From: CAWIUB01 sp963839175
Lineage (GTDB): Bacteria > Actinomycetota > Actinomycetes > Mycobacteriales > Jatrophihabitantaceae
Direction of reading: 5' to 3'
NCBI GenBank assembly: GCA_963839175.1
Contig: CAWIUB010000021.1
Coordinates: forward strand, 1-64,000
DNA length: 64,000 nt
Positions 16,044 to 24,923 of this stretch are shown piece after piece; position 1 is the first letter of the stretch, and each line of letters starts with the position of its first letter. A model generated the notes under the pieces. The model was not told the DNA's origin. It searched no databases and saw only the letters and a program-made list of their open reading frames with translations. A program made the position numbers and the translations under genes.

Positions 16044-17705
16044 ATGCCAATGGATGCGGACGTCATCGTGGTCGGCGCGGGGCTCGCCGGACTGGTGGCG
16101 GCGGCGGAGCTGGCGGACGCCGGGCGGCGGGTGATCGCGGTCGACCAGGAGCCCGCGGCCTCGTTCGGCGGGCAGGCGTTCTGGTCCTTCGGGGGGTTGA
16201 TGTTCGTCGACTCCCCCGAGCAGCGCCGGACGCGCATCCACGACTCGCATGAGCTCGCCCTGGCGGACTGGCTGGGCTCGGCCGCCTTCGACCGCGAGGA
16301 GGACTACTGGCCGCGGGCCTGGGCCGACGCGTACGTGGCGTTCGCCGCGGGCGAGAAGCGCGCGTGGCTGCACGAGATGGGGATGCGCTGGATCCCCATC
16401 GTGCAATGGGCCGAACGGGGCGGCTACGCCGTCGGGCCGCACGGGTCCCATGGCAACTCCGTCCCGCGCTTCCACGTCACGTGGGGCACCGGGCCAGGCG
16501 TGATAGCGCCATTCGGGCGCCGGGTGAAGGCGGCCGCGGACCGCGGCCTGGTGCAGCTGCGTTTCCGGCACCGGGTTACCGGGCTGTCCATCACCGACGG
16601 CGCGGTGACGGGCGTCGAGGGCGAGGTGCTGGTGCCGAGCGGGGTCGAGCGCGGCGCACCGAGCTCGCGTGAGGTGGCCGGCGACTTCTCGCTCAGCGCG
16701 CAGGCGGTCGTCGTGACGTCCGGCGGAATCGGCGGCAACCACGAACTCGTACGCCGCAACTGGCCTACTGGCTGGGGGCCCGCGCCGCGGTCGATGATCT
16801 CCGGCGTCCCGGACCACGCCGACGGGCTGATGCTGGGCGTGGTCGAGAAGGCCGGCGGACGCGTCATCAACCCCGACCGGATGTGGCACTACCCCGAGGG
16901 CATCGTCAACCACTCGCCGATCTGGTCGCGGCACGGCATCCGGATCCTGTCCGGCCCGTCCCCACTCTGGTTGGACGCGCGCGGCCGCCGGTTGCCTCCA
17001 CCGCTGTTCCCCGGCTTCGATGCGCTGGGCGCGCTGCGCGAGATCACCTCGTCCGGCTACGACCATTCGTGGTTCGTCCTGGACGAGAAGACGGTGGCCA
17101 CCGAGTTCGCGCTGTCCGGATCGGAACAGAATCCGGACCTCACCGCCAAGGACGTCCGCCAGTCGCTCGGCCGGGCCCGCAGCGGGCCAACAACGCCGGT
17201 GCAGGCGTTCCTCGACCGCGGCGCCGATTTCGTCGTGCGCAGCTCGCTCAAGGACCTGGTGCGCGGCATGAACGAGCTAGTGGGCGAGGAGCTGGTCGAC
17301 GCCGCCGAGCTGCACGCGATCGTCGTCGAACGCGATCGGCAGGTGTCATCTGGGCTCGGCAAGGATCCGCAGATCACGGCGACCAGCGCAGCTCGGCGCT
17401 ACCTCGGCGACAAGATCACACGCATCGTCAAGCCGCATGCCTACTTGGGCGGATGGGGTGGCCGGCTGGTCGCGGTGCGCCTGCACGTGCTGACCCGCAA
17501 AACGCTGGGCGGCCTGGAGACGGACCTGTCGGCCCGGGTGCTGCACGCTGACGGCGCCCCGCTGCCCGGTTTGTACGCGGCCGGCGAGGTCGCCGGCTTC
17601 GGCGGCGGGGGGATGCATGGCTACCGCGCACTGGAGGGGACGTTCCTGGGCGGCTGCCTGTTCTCGGGACGAGTGGCGGGGCGCGCCCTGGCCGCTGCCC
17701 TCTAG
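16044..17705 (+). CDS. FAD-binding dehydrogenase (KstD/fumarate-reductase-like)
   Basis: 553 residues. Rossmann FAD site VIVVGAGLAGLVAAAELADA at residues 6-26. The following GGQAFWSFGGLMFVDSPEQR is typical of the actinobacterial FAD-binding dehydrogenase group related to 3-ketosteroid delta1-dehydrogenases and fumarate reductase flavoproteins. A second FAD contact, GLYAAGEVAGFGGGGMHGYR, lies near the C-terminus (about 510), followed by ALEGTFLGGCLFSGRVAGRA. No signal peptide or membrane segment. Substrate is unknown; steroid-ring activity is not implied by similarity alone. Divergent from rpsA; the methyltransferase starts 16 bases after its stop and may be cotranscribed. Confidence 0.85.
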   Translation: MPMDADVIVVGAGLAGLVAAAELADAGRRVIAVDQEPAASFGGQAFWSFGGLMFVDSPEQRRTRIHDSHELALADWLGSAAFDREEDYWPRAWADAYVAFAAGEKRAWLHEMGMRWIPIVQWAERGGYAVGPHGSHGNSVPRFHVTWGTGPGVIAPFGRRVKAAADRGLVQLRFRHRVTGLSITDGAVTGVEGEVLVPSGVERGAPSSREVAGDFSLSAQAVVVTSGGIGGNHELVRRNWPTGWGPAPRSMISGVPDHADGLMLGVVEKAGGRVINPDRMWHYPEGIVNHSPIWSRHGIRILSGPSPLWLDARGRRLPPPLFPGFDALGALREITSSGYDHSWFVLDEKTVATEFALSGSEQNPDLTAKDVRQSLGRARSGPTTPVQAFLDRGADFVVRSSLKDLVRGMNELVGEELVDAAELHAIVVERDRQVSSGLGKDPQITATSAARRYLGDKITRIVKPHAYLGGWGGRLVAVRLHVLTRKTLGGLETDLSARVLHADGAPLPGLYAAGEVAGFGGGGMHGYRALEGTFLGGCLFSGRVAGRALAAAL

Positions 17706-17721
17706 GAGCCCGCATGGCACG

Positions 17722-18576
17722 ATGCCTGCCCGTCGGATTTGGCGCGACGTAGTGGCCGACCAGGCAAAGCTCAACGCTGTCGGTGTCGCGCGCCGCGAGA
17801 TCGACGGCGCTGCGACGCGCCGGGCCAACCGGCGCTGGTGGGACGCGGACGCTGACGACTACCAGGCGCTGCACGGCGAGTTCCTGGGCGTCGCGGACTT
17901 CGTCTGGTCGCCGGAGCGGTTGCGCGAGGCTGACGTGGGCCTGCTCGGGCCGGTGTCGGGCCGTCGCGTCCTCGAGGTGGGTTGCGGCGCGGCGATGTGC
18001 TCACGCTGGCTGGCGTCACAGGGTGCGCGTCCGGTCGCGTTCGACCTATCCGCCGGAATGCTCCGCCACGCTGCGAAGGGCGCGCGGGAGACGGGCGTCG
18101 AGGTGCCGGTAGTCCAGGCCGACGCGCAGTACCTGCCCTTCGCGACCGACGCGTTCGACATCGCGTTCACCGCCTTCGGCGCGGTGCCGTTCGTCGAGGA
18201 CTCGGCCCGGGTGATGCGCGAAATCGCCCGCGTGCTGCGTCCGGGCGGGCGGTGGGTGTTCGCCACGAGCCACCCGATCCGCTGGGTCTTCCCGGACGAC
18301 CCAGGTCCCGAAGGACTCACCGCGACCATGTCGTACTTCGATCGCACGCCGTATGTGGAGTTCGACGGGGCCGGCGAGGCGACCTACGTCGAGCACCACC
18401 GCACGCTCGGCGACCGGGTCCGCGAGATCGCCGCTGCCGGGTTCCGGCTGTTCGACGTCATCGAGCCCGAGTGGCCCGCCGACCTGACGGACGAATGGGG
18501 ACAGTGGTCACCGCTGCGGGGCGCCATCCTGCCTGGCACCGCGATCTACGTCTGCGAGCTGTCTTCCGCCGCTTGA
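17722..18576 (+). CDS. SAM-dependent methyltransferase
   Basis: 284 residues from ATG 17722, with AGGAG 13 bases upstream; GTG 17752 is an alternative start. Class I methyltransferase fold: VLEVGCGAAMCSRWLASQGA (motif I), VAFDLSAGMLRHA (motif II), VPVVQADAQYLPFATDAFDI (motif III) and EIARVLRPGGRWVFATSHPI (Methyltransf_11 signature). The N-terminal RANRRWWDADADDYQALHGE is typical of an actinobacterial group of unknown substrate. The 3' end overlaps the convergent DUF3068 gene by 69 bases. Confidence 0.85.
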   Translation: MPARRIWRDVVADQAKLNAVGVARREIDGAATRRANRRWWDADADDYQALHGEFLGVADFVWSPERLREADVGLLGPVSGRRVLEVGCGAAMCSRWLASQGARPVAFDLSAGMLRHAAKGARETGVEVPVVQADAQYLPFATDAFDIAFTAFGAVPFVEDSARVMREIARVLRPGGRWVFATSHPIRWVFPDDPGPEGLTATMSYFDRTPYVEFDGAGEATYVEHHRTLGDRVREIAAAGFRLFDVIEPEWPADLTDEWGQWSPLRGAILPGTAIYVCELSSAA

Positions 18577-19470
18577 GGACCGACGGGCGAGCAGCCACCC
18601 GCCGACGACAGCCAGGATGCCGAGCACCAGCAAGCCTAGCGGCACCCACCACCGGATCAGGTTGATCTTGTTGATCTGCGAGTTGGCGTAGTCGGCCTGC
18701 GACTTCACAGTCGCGTCGTTGAAGATCAGCGTGCCGTCGAACGCGGTGCCGCCGCCGGTAGTGAACTTCTCCACGATCTGCTCGGATCCTTTGACAATGA
18801 CGCCGGTGGTGGGCTCTACCCACACCGTTCGCACGTTGGAGTAGCTGCCCGGCAACAGCCCTTGGATCTTGATCGCGCTCTGTGGCACGCTCTGGCTGAA
18901 CTTGTAAACGGTCAGTCCGTTCAGCTTCTCGGTGTCCTGATAGGACATCGGGAACGCCTTGCCGAGCACCGTGTCGAAGAACGGATACGTGGTCTTCTTC
19001 GTCCCGATCGGGAAGGTGTACCCAAGGCCGACATGGGAGATCGTCTTGTCACCGTCGACGTTCGTGCCGAAGCGCCCGGGGTCGGAAACGGCGAGAGCGG
19101 ACTTGCGGCCGAACGCGATCCGATCCGTCGTGCGCTGGATGAACGTCGGGTCGGTGGTTGCCGGGCACCCCGCCCCGGTGTCGCCCGCGCCCTTGCTGGC
19201 GCGCAGGCATAACACCTCGTCCCAGACCGCGACGTTCGCCGTGCCGGCCTTCTTGTCGCCTTTCACGGGCCGGCTTGCGACCACATGGACGGTCTGCACC
19301 TGCTGGGTGGCGAGTACGAGCACCTGGCTGTCGCCTTCGGCCACGGTCGTTCGGTTGATGTCCAGCGGGATCTTGACCAACGCGGGGGCGGCCACCCACT
19401 TCACGAGTGGCGCGGCGACGATCAGCAACACGCCCACGACGGCAAGCACGATTCCGCCGACTCGGCCCAC
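18508..19470 (-). CDS. DUF3068 (PorA-family-like) membrane protein
   Basis: 320 residues with one membrane helix at each end (about 5-25, and GLLVLGILAVVGGWLLA near 280). The roughly 250-residue extracellular domain in between is as in DUF3068 proteins of actinobacteria. Conserved parts include PLDINRTTVAEGDSQVL, FDTVLGKAFPMSYQDTEKLN, GLTVYKFSQSVP and VRTVWVEPTTGVIVKGSEQI. Function is not established; related proteins are annotated as porin PorA family but this one shows no pore-forming evidence. Its 3' end overlaps the methyltransferase gene on the other strand. Confidence 0.8.
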   Translation of the reverse strand: MGRVGGIVLAVVGVLLIVAAPLVKWVAAPALVKIPLDINRTTVAEGDSQVLVLATQQVQTVHVVASRPVKGDKKAGTANVAVWDEVLCLRASKGAGDTGAGCPATTDPTFIQRTTDRIAFGRKSALAVSDPGRFGTNVDGDKTISHVGLGYTFPIGTKKTTYPFFDTVLGKAFPMSYQDTEKLNGLTVYKFSQSVPQSAIKIQGLLPGSYSNVRTVWVEPTTGVIVKGSEQIVEKFTTGGGTAFDGTLIFNDATVKSQADYANSQINKINLIRWWVPLGLLVLGILAVVGGWLLARRSSSGGRQLADVDRGARQDGAPQR

Positions 19471-19509
19471 CCGTCCTCCTCGGTTGTTGGGCGATGGGAG
19501 CGGGTTGGG

Positions 19510-20163
19510 TCAGGCTGGTGGGTGCAGGACGGCGTCGGTGATGTAGACGATCGCGTTCTTCGTCTTCAGGCCACCACAGATGATGTGCGCGGTGCCGTTG
19601 ATCACGTAGTTGTCACCGCTGCCGGTGATCGTCAGGTTCTTGCCCTCGAGCGTCTTGTGCGTGCCGGCCAGCTGGTCCTTCGTCACCTGCTCGCCGAGCA
19701 CGTTGTACTTCAGCGTGGCGATGAGCTGCGGCTTCTTCGACGGGTCGGTCAGCAAGGACTGCAACAGCGCCGGCGGTTCCTTCTTGAACGCGTCGTCCGT
19801 GGGCGTGAACACGGTGAGCGCCGGCGCCGCGTTCAAGGTGGGCACCAGCCCGGCGGCGGTAGCTGCGGTGACGACGTTCTTTAGGAACGGCACACCCGCC
19901 GCCACCACGCCCACCGGAGCTTGCGCTGCCAGAGCAACCCGCGCGTCGGTGAGGCCGAGCTGCGCGCAACCCAGGCCGAACAGCCCGACCGCGGCCGCGG
20001 TGGTAGTGCCTGCGGATGTCGCCGCAGCGGACGTCGTCTCGGCCGACGTGGCCGTCGTCGGCGCACTCGACGAGGACCCAGACTTGCTGGAGCTGCTGCA
20101 TGCTGCCAGCCCCAATGCCAGCGTGGCCAGGCCGGCGAGGACGAGATGGCTGCGCGGATGCAT
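19510..20163 (-). CDS. Fasciclin-domain lipoprotein
   Basis: 217 residues from MHPRSHLVLAGLATLALGLA; GGAAGGAAG lies eight bases upstream of the ATG, deciding the start. Signal peptide with lipobox LAAC places the mature protein on the outer face of the membrane. A Ser/Thr/Ala linker (about 25-65) is followed by a single fasciclin (FAS1) domain with VFTPTDDAFKK (H1 box, near 125) and AIVYITDAVLHPP at the end (H2-like YV.DAVL). FAS1 domains mediate adhesion; actinobacterial relatives include the MPT70/MPT83 antigens. Gap of 39 bases to the upstream DUF3068 gene suggests separate transcription or a loose pair. Confidence 0.88.
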   Translation of the reverse strand: MHPRSHLVLAGLATLALGLAACSSSSKSGSSSSAPTTATSAETTSAAATSAGTTTAAAVGLFGLGCAQLGLTDARVALAAQAPVGVVAAGVPFLKNVVTAATAAGLVPTLNAAPALTVFTPTDDAFKKEPPALLQSLLTDPSKKPQLIATLKYNVLGEQVTKDQLAGTHKTLEGKNLTITGSGDNYVINGTAHIICGGLKTKNAIVYITDAVLHPPA

Positions 20164-20332
20164 GGTGGACTTCCTTCCGATGGTCGGCGTACGTCTCATT
20201 CGGTCAGACCGCACTGGAGCGCGCAATCAGCCGGCGGCGAATGTTACTGCGCTGTGACTGACGCGAGATTACGGCATGGGGCGGCGGCGACCCCTCGATT
20301 GGACGCTCGCGGGGGATGGGCAGGATAGGGAC

Positions 20333-20857
20333 ATGTCCGTGATCCGCGCCATCGCCCGTCCCATGCTCGCCTCGATATTCGTCACCGGCGGCGTCGACGT
20401 GTTGCTGCACCCGAAGTCGCGGGTGCCGGCGGCCGACTCCGTAGTGGACGGCTTGGTGGAGCGGCTGCCCAGCGGCATCAGCACCAAGCATGTCGTGCAG
20501 GCCGATGCCGCAGTGAAGGTCGTCGCAGGCGGGCTGCTCGCGGCTGGGCGGGTGCCCCGGCTGGCAGCGCTGGCTCTGGCCGCGAGCCTGGTGCCGACCA
20601 CGTTCGCTGGTCATCCGTTCTGGACGGAGGAGGATCCGGTCCGGCGGACCCAGCAGCGGCTGCACTTCACCAAGAACGTGAGCATGCTCGGCGGCCTGCT
20701 GCTCGCCGTGGTCGACACCGGCGGCAAGCCGTCGCTGGCGTGGCGGGCCCGCCGGGCCCCTGACGCACTCAAGCACGCCGCTGCGGATCTGCGCTGGGAC
20801 GTACTCGGCGCGACACACTCGCGCACCGATGCGCTGCGGGAGCGGCTGTCCGGCTGA
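20333..20857 (+). CDS. DoxX-family membrane protein
   Basis: 174 residues from ATG 20333 with AGGATAGGG upstream. MSVIRAIARPMLASIFVTGG begins the first helix; HVVQADAAVKVVAGGLLAAG, RLAALALAASLVPTTFAGHP and FTKNVSMLGGLLLAVVDTGG give the four-helix DoxX/SURF4 pattern with the conserved KN-S-GG motif. The cytoplasmic tail of about 45 residues is basic. Actinobacterial DoxX proteins have been tied to thiol and oxidative-stress complexes, but no partner gene sits here. Confidence 0.82.
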   Translation: MSVIRAIARPMLASIFVTGGVDVLLHPKSRVPAADSVVDGLVERLPSGISTKHVVQADAAVKVVAGGLLAAGRVPRLAALALAASLVPTTFAGHPFWTEEDPVRRTQQRLHFTKNVSMLGGLLLAVVDTGGKPSLAWRARRAPDALKHAAADLRWDVLGATHSRTDALRERLSG

Positions 20858-20931
20858 GCCTCCGGATGTGATCAGGCGCCTACACTCTGTCCCAGGCGGC
20901 GCACACCACAGGTGAGGGCAGGGGGAGGCCA

Positions 20932-23900
20932 GTGACCACAGTTGCCGCCCAGCGAAGCCAGGCCGGGGGCTGGCATGAGCCACTGGCGCTGTGGACCGGC
21001 CGGGTGGTCACGTACGCGGCCATTTGGTCGCTGATCAGCATCCCGCTACGGGCCTTCAGGTGGCCGGACTGGGTGGACGAGGCGTTCGGCCTCGTGAACA
21101 TTCCGCCGGACCCGAGCCTGTTCACGGTCGTGCTGCTGTTCGTGCTGGGCAGTGCGCTCAGCCGCCGGATCCGGTTCGCCATGTGGGTGGTGTTCGCCTT
21201 CCAGGTGATCGCGGCGCTCATCGCGGTGGCGATCGTCGCCGCACTGCTCTTCAGCGAGTCGGTTGACGTCGACATCCCGGGCGCAGCGAGCAGGGACGTC
21301 CGGGTGGGTCTGCTGCTGTTCGAAGGTGTGGTCGGCCTCGCGCTGTGTGTGCTGTTCATCAAGGCACGGACCGCGTTCCCGGCCCGACTGGTGCGCGGCT
21401 CCCGGATCCGCGCGCTCGCCGTGCTCATAGGCGGCCTCGCGCTGTCGGCGATCATCGCGACTGCTCTCACCGAGGCCTTTCCGCGCGACCTGTCTCCCGG
21501 GTGGCAACGGATCGCCTGGCCGCTTCGGGCCGCGATCGGCCAGCTGCCGGATGAGAGCAGCAAGGCGTTCCATGGCCATCACGGGCACCATTGGATCGGG
21601 GCGCTCGCCGGCGTGGTCTCAGCGGCCGCCCTGATCGGCGCCGCGATCGTGTTCCTGCGCTCCGCACGCGCCAAGCAGTTCGTCGAAGCCCAGGACGAAC
21701 TGGAGCTGCGCCGGCTGATTCTGGAGAGCGGCGAACGCGACTCGCTCGGCTACTTCGCCACCCGGCGGGACAAGTCGGTGATCTTCTCCCCCGATCGACG
21801 AGCAGCGCTGACCTACCGTGTCATGGCCTCGGTCAGCCTGGCGAGCGCGGATCCCCTCGGCCACGTCGGGTCGTGGCCCGCCGCGATCGAAGCGTGGCTG
21901 GCCGAAGCCCGCACCTACGGCTGGTACCCAGCGGCGCTGTCGGCCAGCGAAGAGGGTGCCGCCGCATATGTTGCGGCCGGGCTGCGGGCGATGTCCCTCG
22001 GCGACGAGGCAATCATCGACGTCCACGTCTTCACGCTGGCCGGCCCGACGATGGCGCCGGTGCGCCGAGCCGTCGAGCGGGTGCGACGGGCCGGGTACAC
22101 GGTCGAGGTCGCGCGGCACGCCGATCTGGGGACGGAGGAGCTCAGCCGGCTTTCCGGGCTGGCCGACACGTGGCGCAGCGACGGCGACGAGCGTGGTTTC
22201 TCGATGGCGCTGAGCCGGTTGGCCGATCCCGCCGACGGGCGATGCGTGGCCGTCCTGGCCCGGGACGCCGAAGGCGCGTTGCGCGGCATCCTGTCGTTCG
22301 TCCCGTGGGGCGTGCGTGGCCTGTCCCTCGACCTGATGCGGCGCGACCGGGCGGCCGAGAACGGGCTCACCGAGTTCATGGTGGCCGGGCTGATCGCGGC
22401 CTGCCCGGACCTCGGCGTGCGGCAGGTGTCGCTCAACTTTGCCATGTTCCGCGGCATCTTCAACGCCTGCGAGCGGGTGGGCGCGGGGCCCGTGACGCGA
22501 GTGACCGGCGCGGTGCTCGGCGTGGCGTCGCGGTTCTGGCAGCTGGAGAGCCTGTACCGGTCGAACGCGAAGTACCTGCCTCGATGGGTCCCCCGCTTCA
22601 TGTGCCATCACCCGTCCACGAGCATGGTGCGGACCGCGATCGCCGCCGGGATGGCCGAAGGATTCCTGCCAGCGCCTGACCCGATGGCGCCACGCGACCC
22701 GATGCAGACGGTCGTGTGGCACGGACATGACAACGTGCCGTTCGCCGAGGCGGCGATCGCCCAGGCCGAGGAGCTGCTGCGCCCGGCGCGTCCCGTCCAG
22801 CGGCTGACCGAACAGGAGCGGGTGCGCCGGGGCAAGATCGACGACCTGGCCACCGCCGGTGTTCCCGCGTACCCGGTGAACGTCGCGCGCACACACAGCC
22901 TGGCGCAGCTGCGGGCGGCCCACCCGGACCTTGCCGCCGACGAGCACACCGGCGAGCAGGTGTCGGTCACCGGCCGGGTTCGCGCCGTGCGTAACTTCGG
23001 CGGTCTGCTCTTCGCCATGTTGCAGGACGAGGAGAGCCGGCTACAGGTCATGCTCACCGACGAGCGCGCGGGGCGCGATGCCGTCGCTCTGTGGCAGCGC
23101 ACGGTCGACCTCGGCGACTACGTCAGCGTCACCGGCGAGGTAGTCACCAGCCGCCACGGCGAGCTGTCGGTGCTGGCGAGTGAATGGACGATGGCCGCCA
23201 AATGCCTGCGACCCGTGCCCACCGAACGGGTCGGTCTCGTCGACCCGGACGCCCGGGTGCGCCAGCGCTACCTCGACCTGATCGTCAACGCCGACACCCG
23301 GGCGCTGATGACGAGCCGCAGCGTGGCGGTGCGGGCGCTGCGCGACGGTTTCGGGCGGCGCGGCTTCGCCGAGGTCGAGACACCGATGCTTCAAGCCGTC
23401 CACGGAGGGGCCAACGCTCGTCCGTTCGTCACCCACATCAACGCGTACGACACGAAGCTCTACCTGCGCATCGCGCCGGAGCTCTTCCTCAAGCGGTTGT
23501 GCGTGGGCGGCATGGCCAAGGTGTTCGAGCTCAACCGCAACTTCAGAAACGAGGGCGCCGACGCGACGCACAACCCCGAGTTCACGTCGCTCGAGGCCTA
23601 TCAGGCGTGGGCCGATTACCACGTCATGCGCGATCTGACCCGCGAGCTGATCCTCGAGGTGGCCACCGCGATCCACGGTCGGCCGATCGCCCGGCGGCCT
23701 GACGACGACGGCACCTTCGTCGAGGTCGACCTGAGCGGGTCCTGGCCCACCGTTCCGGTGCACGAGGCGGTCAGCCGGGCGTGTGGGGTCGAGCTCGCGC
23801 CGGACACCGCCCCGGAGAAGGTCCGGGCCGTCTGCGAGCACCAGGGGGTACGCGTGCACGCCAAGGTCACCGCCGGCGCGATGATCATGGAACTGTACGA

Positions 23901-24294
23901 CGAGCTGGTAGAAGGTCAGACAGTCGCGCCGACCTTCTACACGGACTTCCCGGTGGAGTCGTCACCGCTGACCCGGGTGCATCGGGACGATCCGCGGCTG
24001 GCCGAGCGGTGGGACCTGGTCGCGTTCGGCGCCGAGATCGGCACCGCCTACTCCGAGCTGATCGATCCGATCGATCAGCGCGAACGGCTCACCACGCAGT
24101 CGCTGCTGGCCGCCGCGGGAGATCCGGAGGCCATGCAGATCGACGAGGCGTTCCTGATGGCGCTCGAATACGCCATGCCGCCCACCGGCGGGCTGGGCCT
24201 CGGCGTCGACCGGCTGGTCATGATGGTCACCGGCACCAACATCCGCTCCACGCTGGCGTTCCCCTTCGTCCGCCCCGAGCCCGGCCGCGGCTGA
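20932..24294 (+). CDS. lysX: Bifunctional lysylphosphatidylglycerol synthetase / lysyl-tRNA synthetase
   Basis: 1120 residues, GTG start with AGGGGGAGG just upstream. The N-terminal ~230 residues form six or seven membrane helices. An MprF-type transferase domain (DUF2156, about 240-600) includes ERDSLGYFATRRDKSVIFSP and CVAVLARDAEGALRGILSFV. The C-terminal half is a class II LysRS. Its OB fold VSVTGRVRAVRNFGGLLFAM lies near 685, catalytic motif 2 NFRNEGADATHNPEFTSLEA near 880, and motif 3 GLGLGVDRLVMMVTGTNIR near the end. The protein charges lysine to tRNA and transfers it to phosphatidylglycerol, raising resistance to cationic peptides. Matches the mycobacterial LysX architecture. A separate housekeeping LysRS is expected elsewhere. 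Confidence 0.95.
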   Translation: MTTVAAQRSQAGGWHEPLALWTGRVVTYAAIWSLISIPLRAFRWPDWVDEAFGLVNIPPDPSLFTVVLLFVLGSALSRRIRFAMWVVFAFQVIAALIAVAIVAALLFSESVDVDIPGAASRDVRVGLLLFEGVVGLALCVLFIKARTAFPARLVRGSRIRALAVLIGGLALSAIIATALTEAFPRDLSPGWQRIAWPLRAAIGQLPDESSKAFHGHHGHHWIGALAGVVSAAALIGAAIVFLRSARAKQFVEAQDELELRRLILESGERDSLGYFATRRDKSVIFSPDRRAALTYRVMASVSLASADPLGHVGSWPAAIEAWLAEARTYGWYPAALSASEEGAAAYVAAGLRAMSLGDEAIIDVHVFTLAGPTMAPVRRAVERVRRAGYTVEVARHADLGTEELSRLSGLADTWRSDGDERGFSMALSRLADPADGRCVAVLARDAEGALRGILSFVPWGVRGLSLDLMRRDRAAENGLTEFMVAGLIAACPDLGVRQVSLNFAMFRGIFNACERVGAGPVTRVTGAVLGVASRFWQLESLYRSNAKYLPRWVPRFMCHHPSTSMVRTAIAAGMAEGFLPAPDPMAPRDPMQTVVWHGHDNVPFAEAAIAQAEELLRPARPVQRLTEQERVRRGKIDDLATAGVPAYPVNVARTHSLAQLRAAHPDLAADEHTGEQVSVTGRVRAVRNFGGLLFAMLQDEESRLQVMLTDERAGRDAVALWQRTVDLGDYVSVTGEVVTSRHGELSVLASEWTMAAKCLRPVPTERVGLVDPDARVRQRYLDLIVNADTRALMTSRSVAVRALRDGFGRRGFAEVETPMLQAVHGGANARPFVTHINAYDTKLYLRIAPELFLKRLCVGGMAKVFELNRNFRNEGADATHNPEFTSLEAYQAWADYHVMRDLTRELILEVATAIHGRPIARRPDDDGTFVEVDLSGSWPTVPVHEAVSRACGVELAPDTAPEKVRAVCEHQGVRVHAKVTAGAMIMELYDELVEGQTVAPTFYTDFPVESSPLTRVHRDDPRLAERWDLVAFGAEIGTAYSELIDPIDQRERLTTQSLLAAAGDPEAMQIDEAFLMALEYAMPPTGGLGLGVDRLVMMVTGTNIRSTLAFPFVRPEPGRG

Positions 24295-24301
24295 AGCGAC
24301 G

Positions 24302-24871
24302 TCAGGGTCGCAGGCCGGCGATCAGCTGCGCAGGCACGACCCGCACCGGGAACGGCAGCTGCGCCTCGAACGCCTCGCCGCCCACGATGTATGCGACCTG
24401 CCCGTATTCGTGGGCGCCGAGCTCGAAGACCGTCAGCGCCGGCTGATCGGGGTCGGGGTCGATCAGCCAGAACGACTCGACGCCCAACCGGGCGTAGACC
24501 GCCTTCTTGAGGTTGGCGTCCTTCAGCCGGCTCGTCGGCGAGATCACCTCGACCGCGAGCACCGGTGCGGTGGGTAGGTCTTTGAGGGTCAAGTCTGTGT
24601 ATCGGGCCACCAACAGGTCCGGCTGGAACTCGTTGAACGCGTCGGGGCGCACTGCAAACGGCGCCATGAGCACGCGCAGGTGGGGCGGACACGCCGAACG
24701 AAGCAATCCGGTAAGCGTCGCCACAGCCTCTTGGTGCGGCCAGCCGGGCGCCGGGCTCACGAGGAGCTCGCCGTCGACGAGCTCATAGCGCCGGCCGTCA
24801 TCGGGCATCGACTCCAGATCGGCGACCGTGAACGGCCGGTCGACGCCGGTAGGCGTTGTCATGCTTGTCAT
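24302..24871 (-). CDS. Uma2-family (DUF820) putative nuclease
   Basis: 189 residues with the PD-(D/E)XK-like Uma2 fold: TVADLESMPDDGRRYELVDG (N-terminal signature), QPDLLVARYTDL (Asp), APVLAVEVISPTSRLKDANL (E-V-x-S-P-S core, about 100) and KAVYARLGVESFWLIDPDPD. The family is widespread and multiplied in actinobacteria and cyanobacteria, function unproven. Its stop is seven bases from the convergent lysX stop. Confidence 0.85.
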   Translation of the reverse strand: MTSMTTPTGVDRPFTVADLESMPDDGRRYELVDGELLVSPAPGWPHQEAVATLTGLLRSACPPHLRVLMAPFAVRPDAFNEFQPDLLVARYTDLTLKDLPTAPVLAVEVISPTSRLKDANLKKAVYARLGVESFWLIDPDPDQPALTVFELGAHEYGQVAYIVGGEAFEAQLPFPVRVVPAQLIAGLRP

Positions 24872-24923
24872 GGTCCCTCCTGGGCCTCATGCCGCCAAGC
24901 CTGCCGAGCGGTACCGACAGTTT

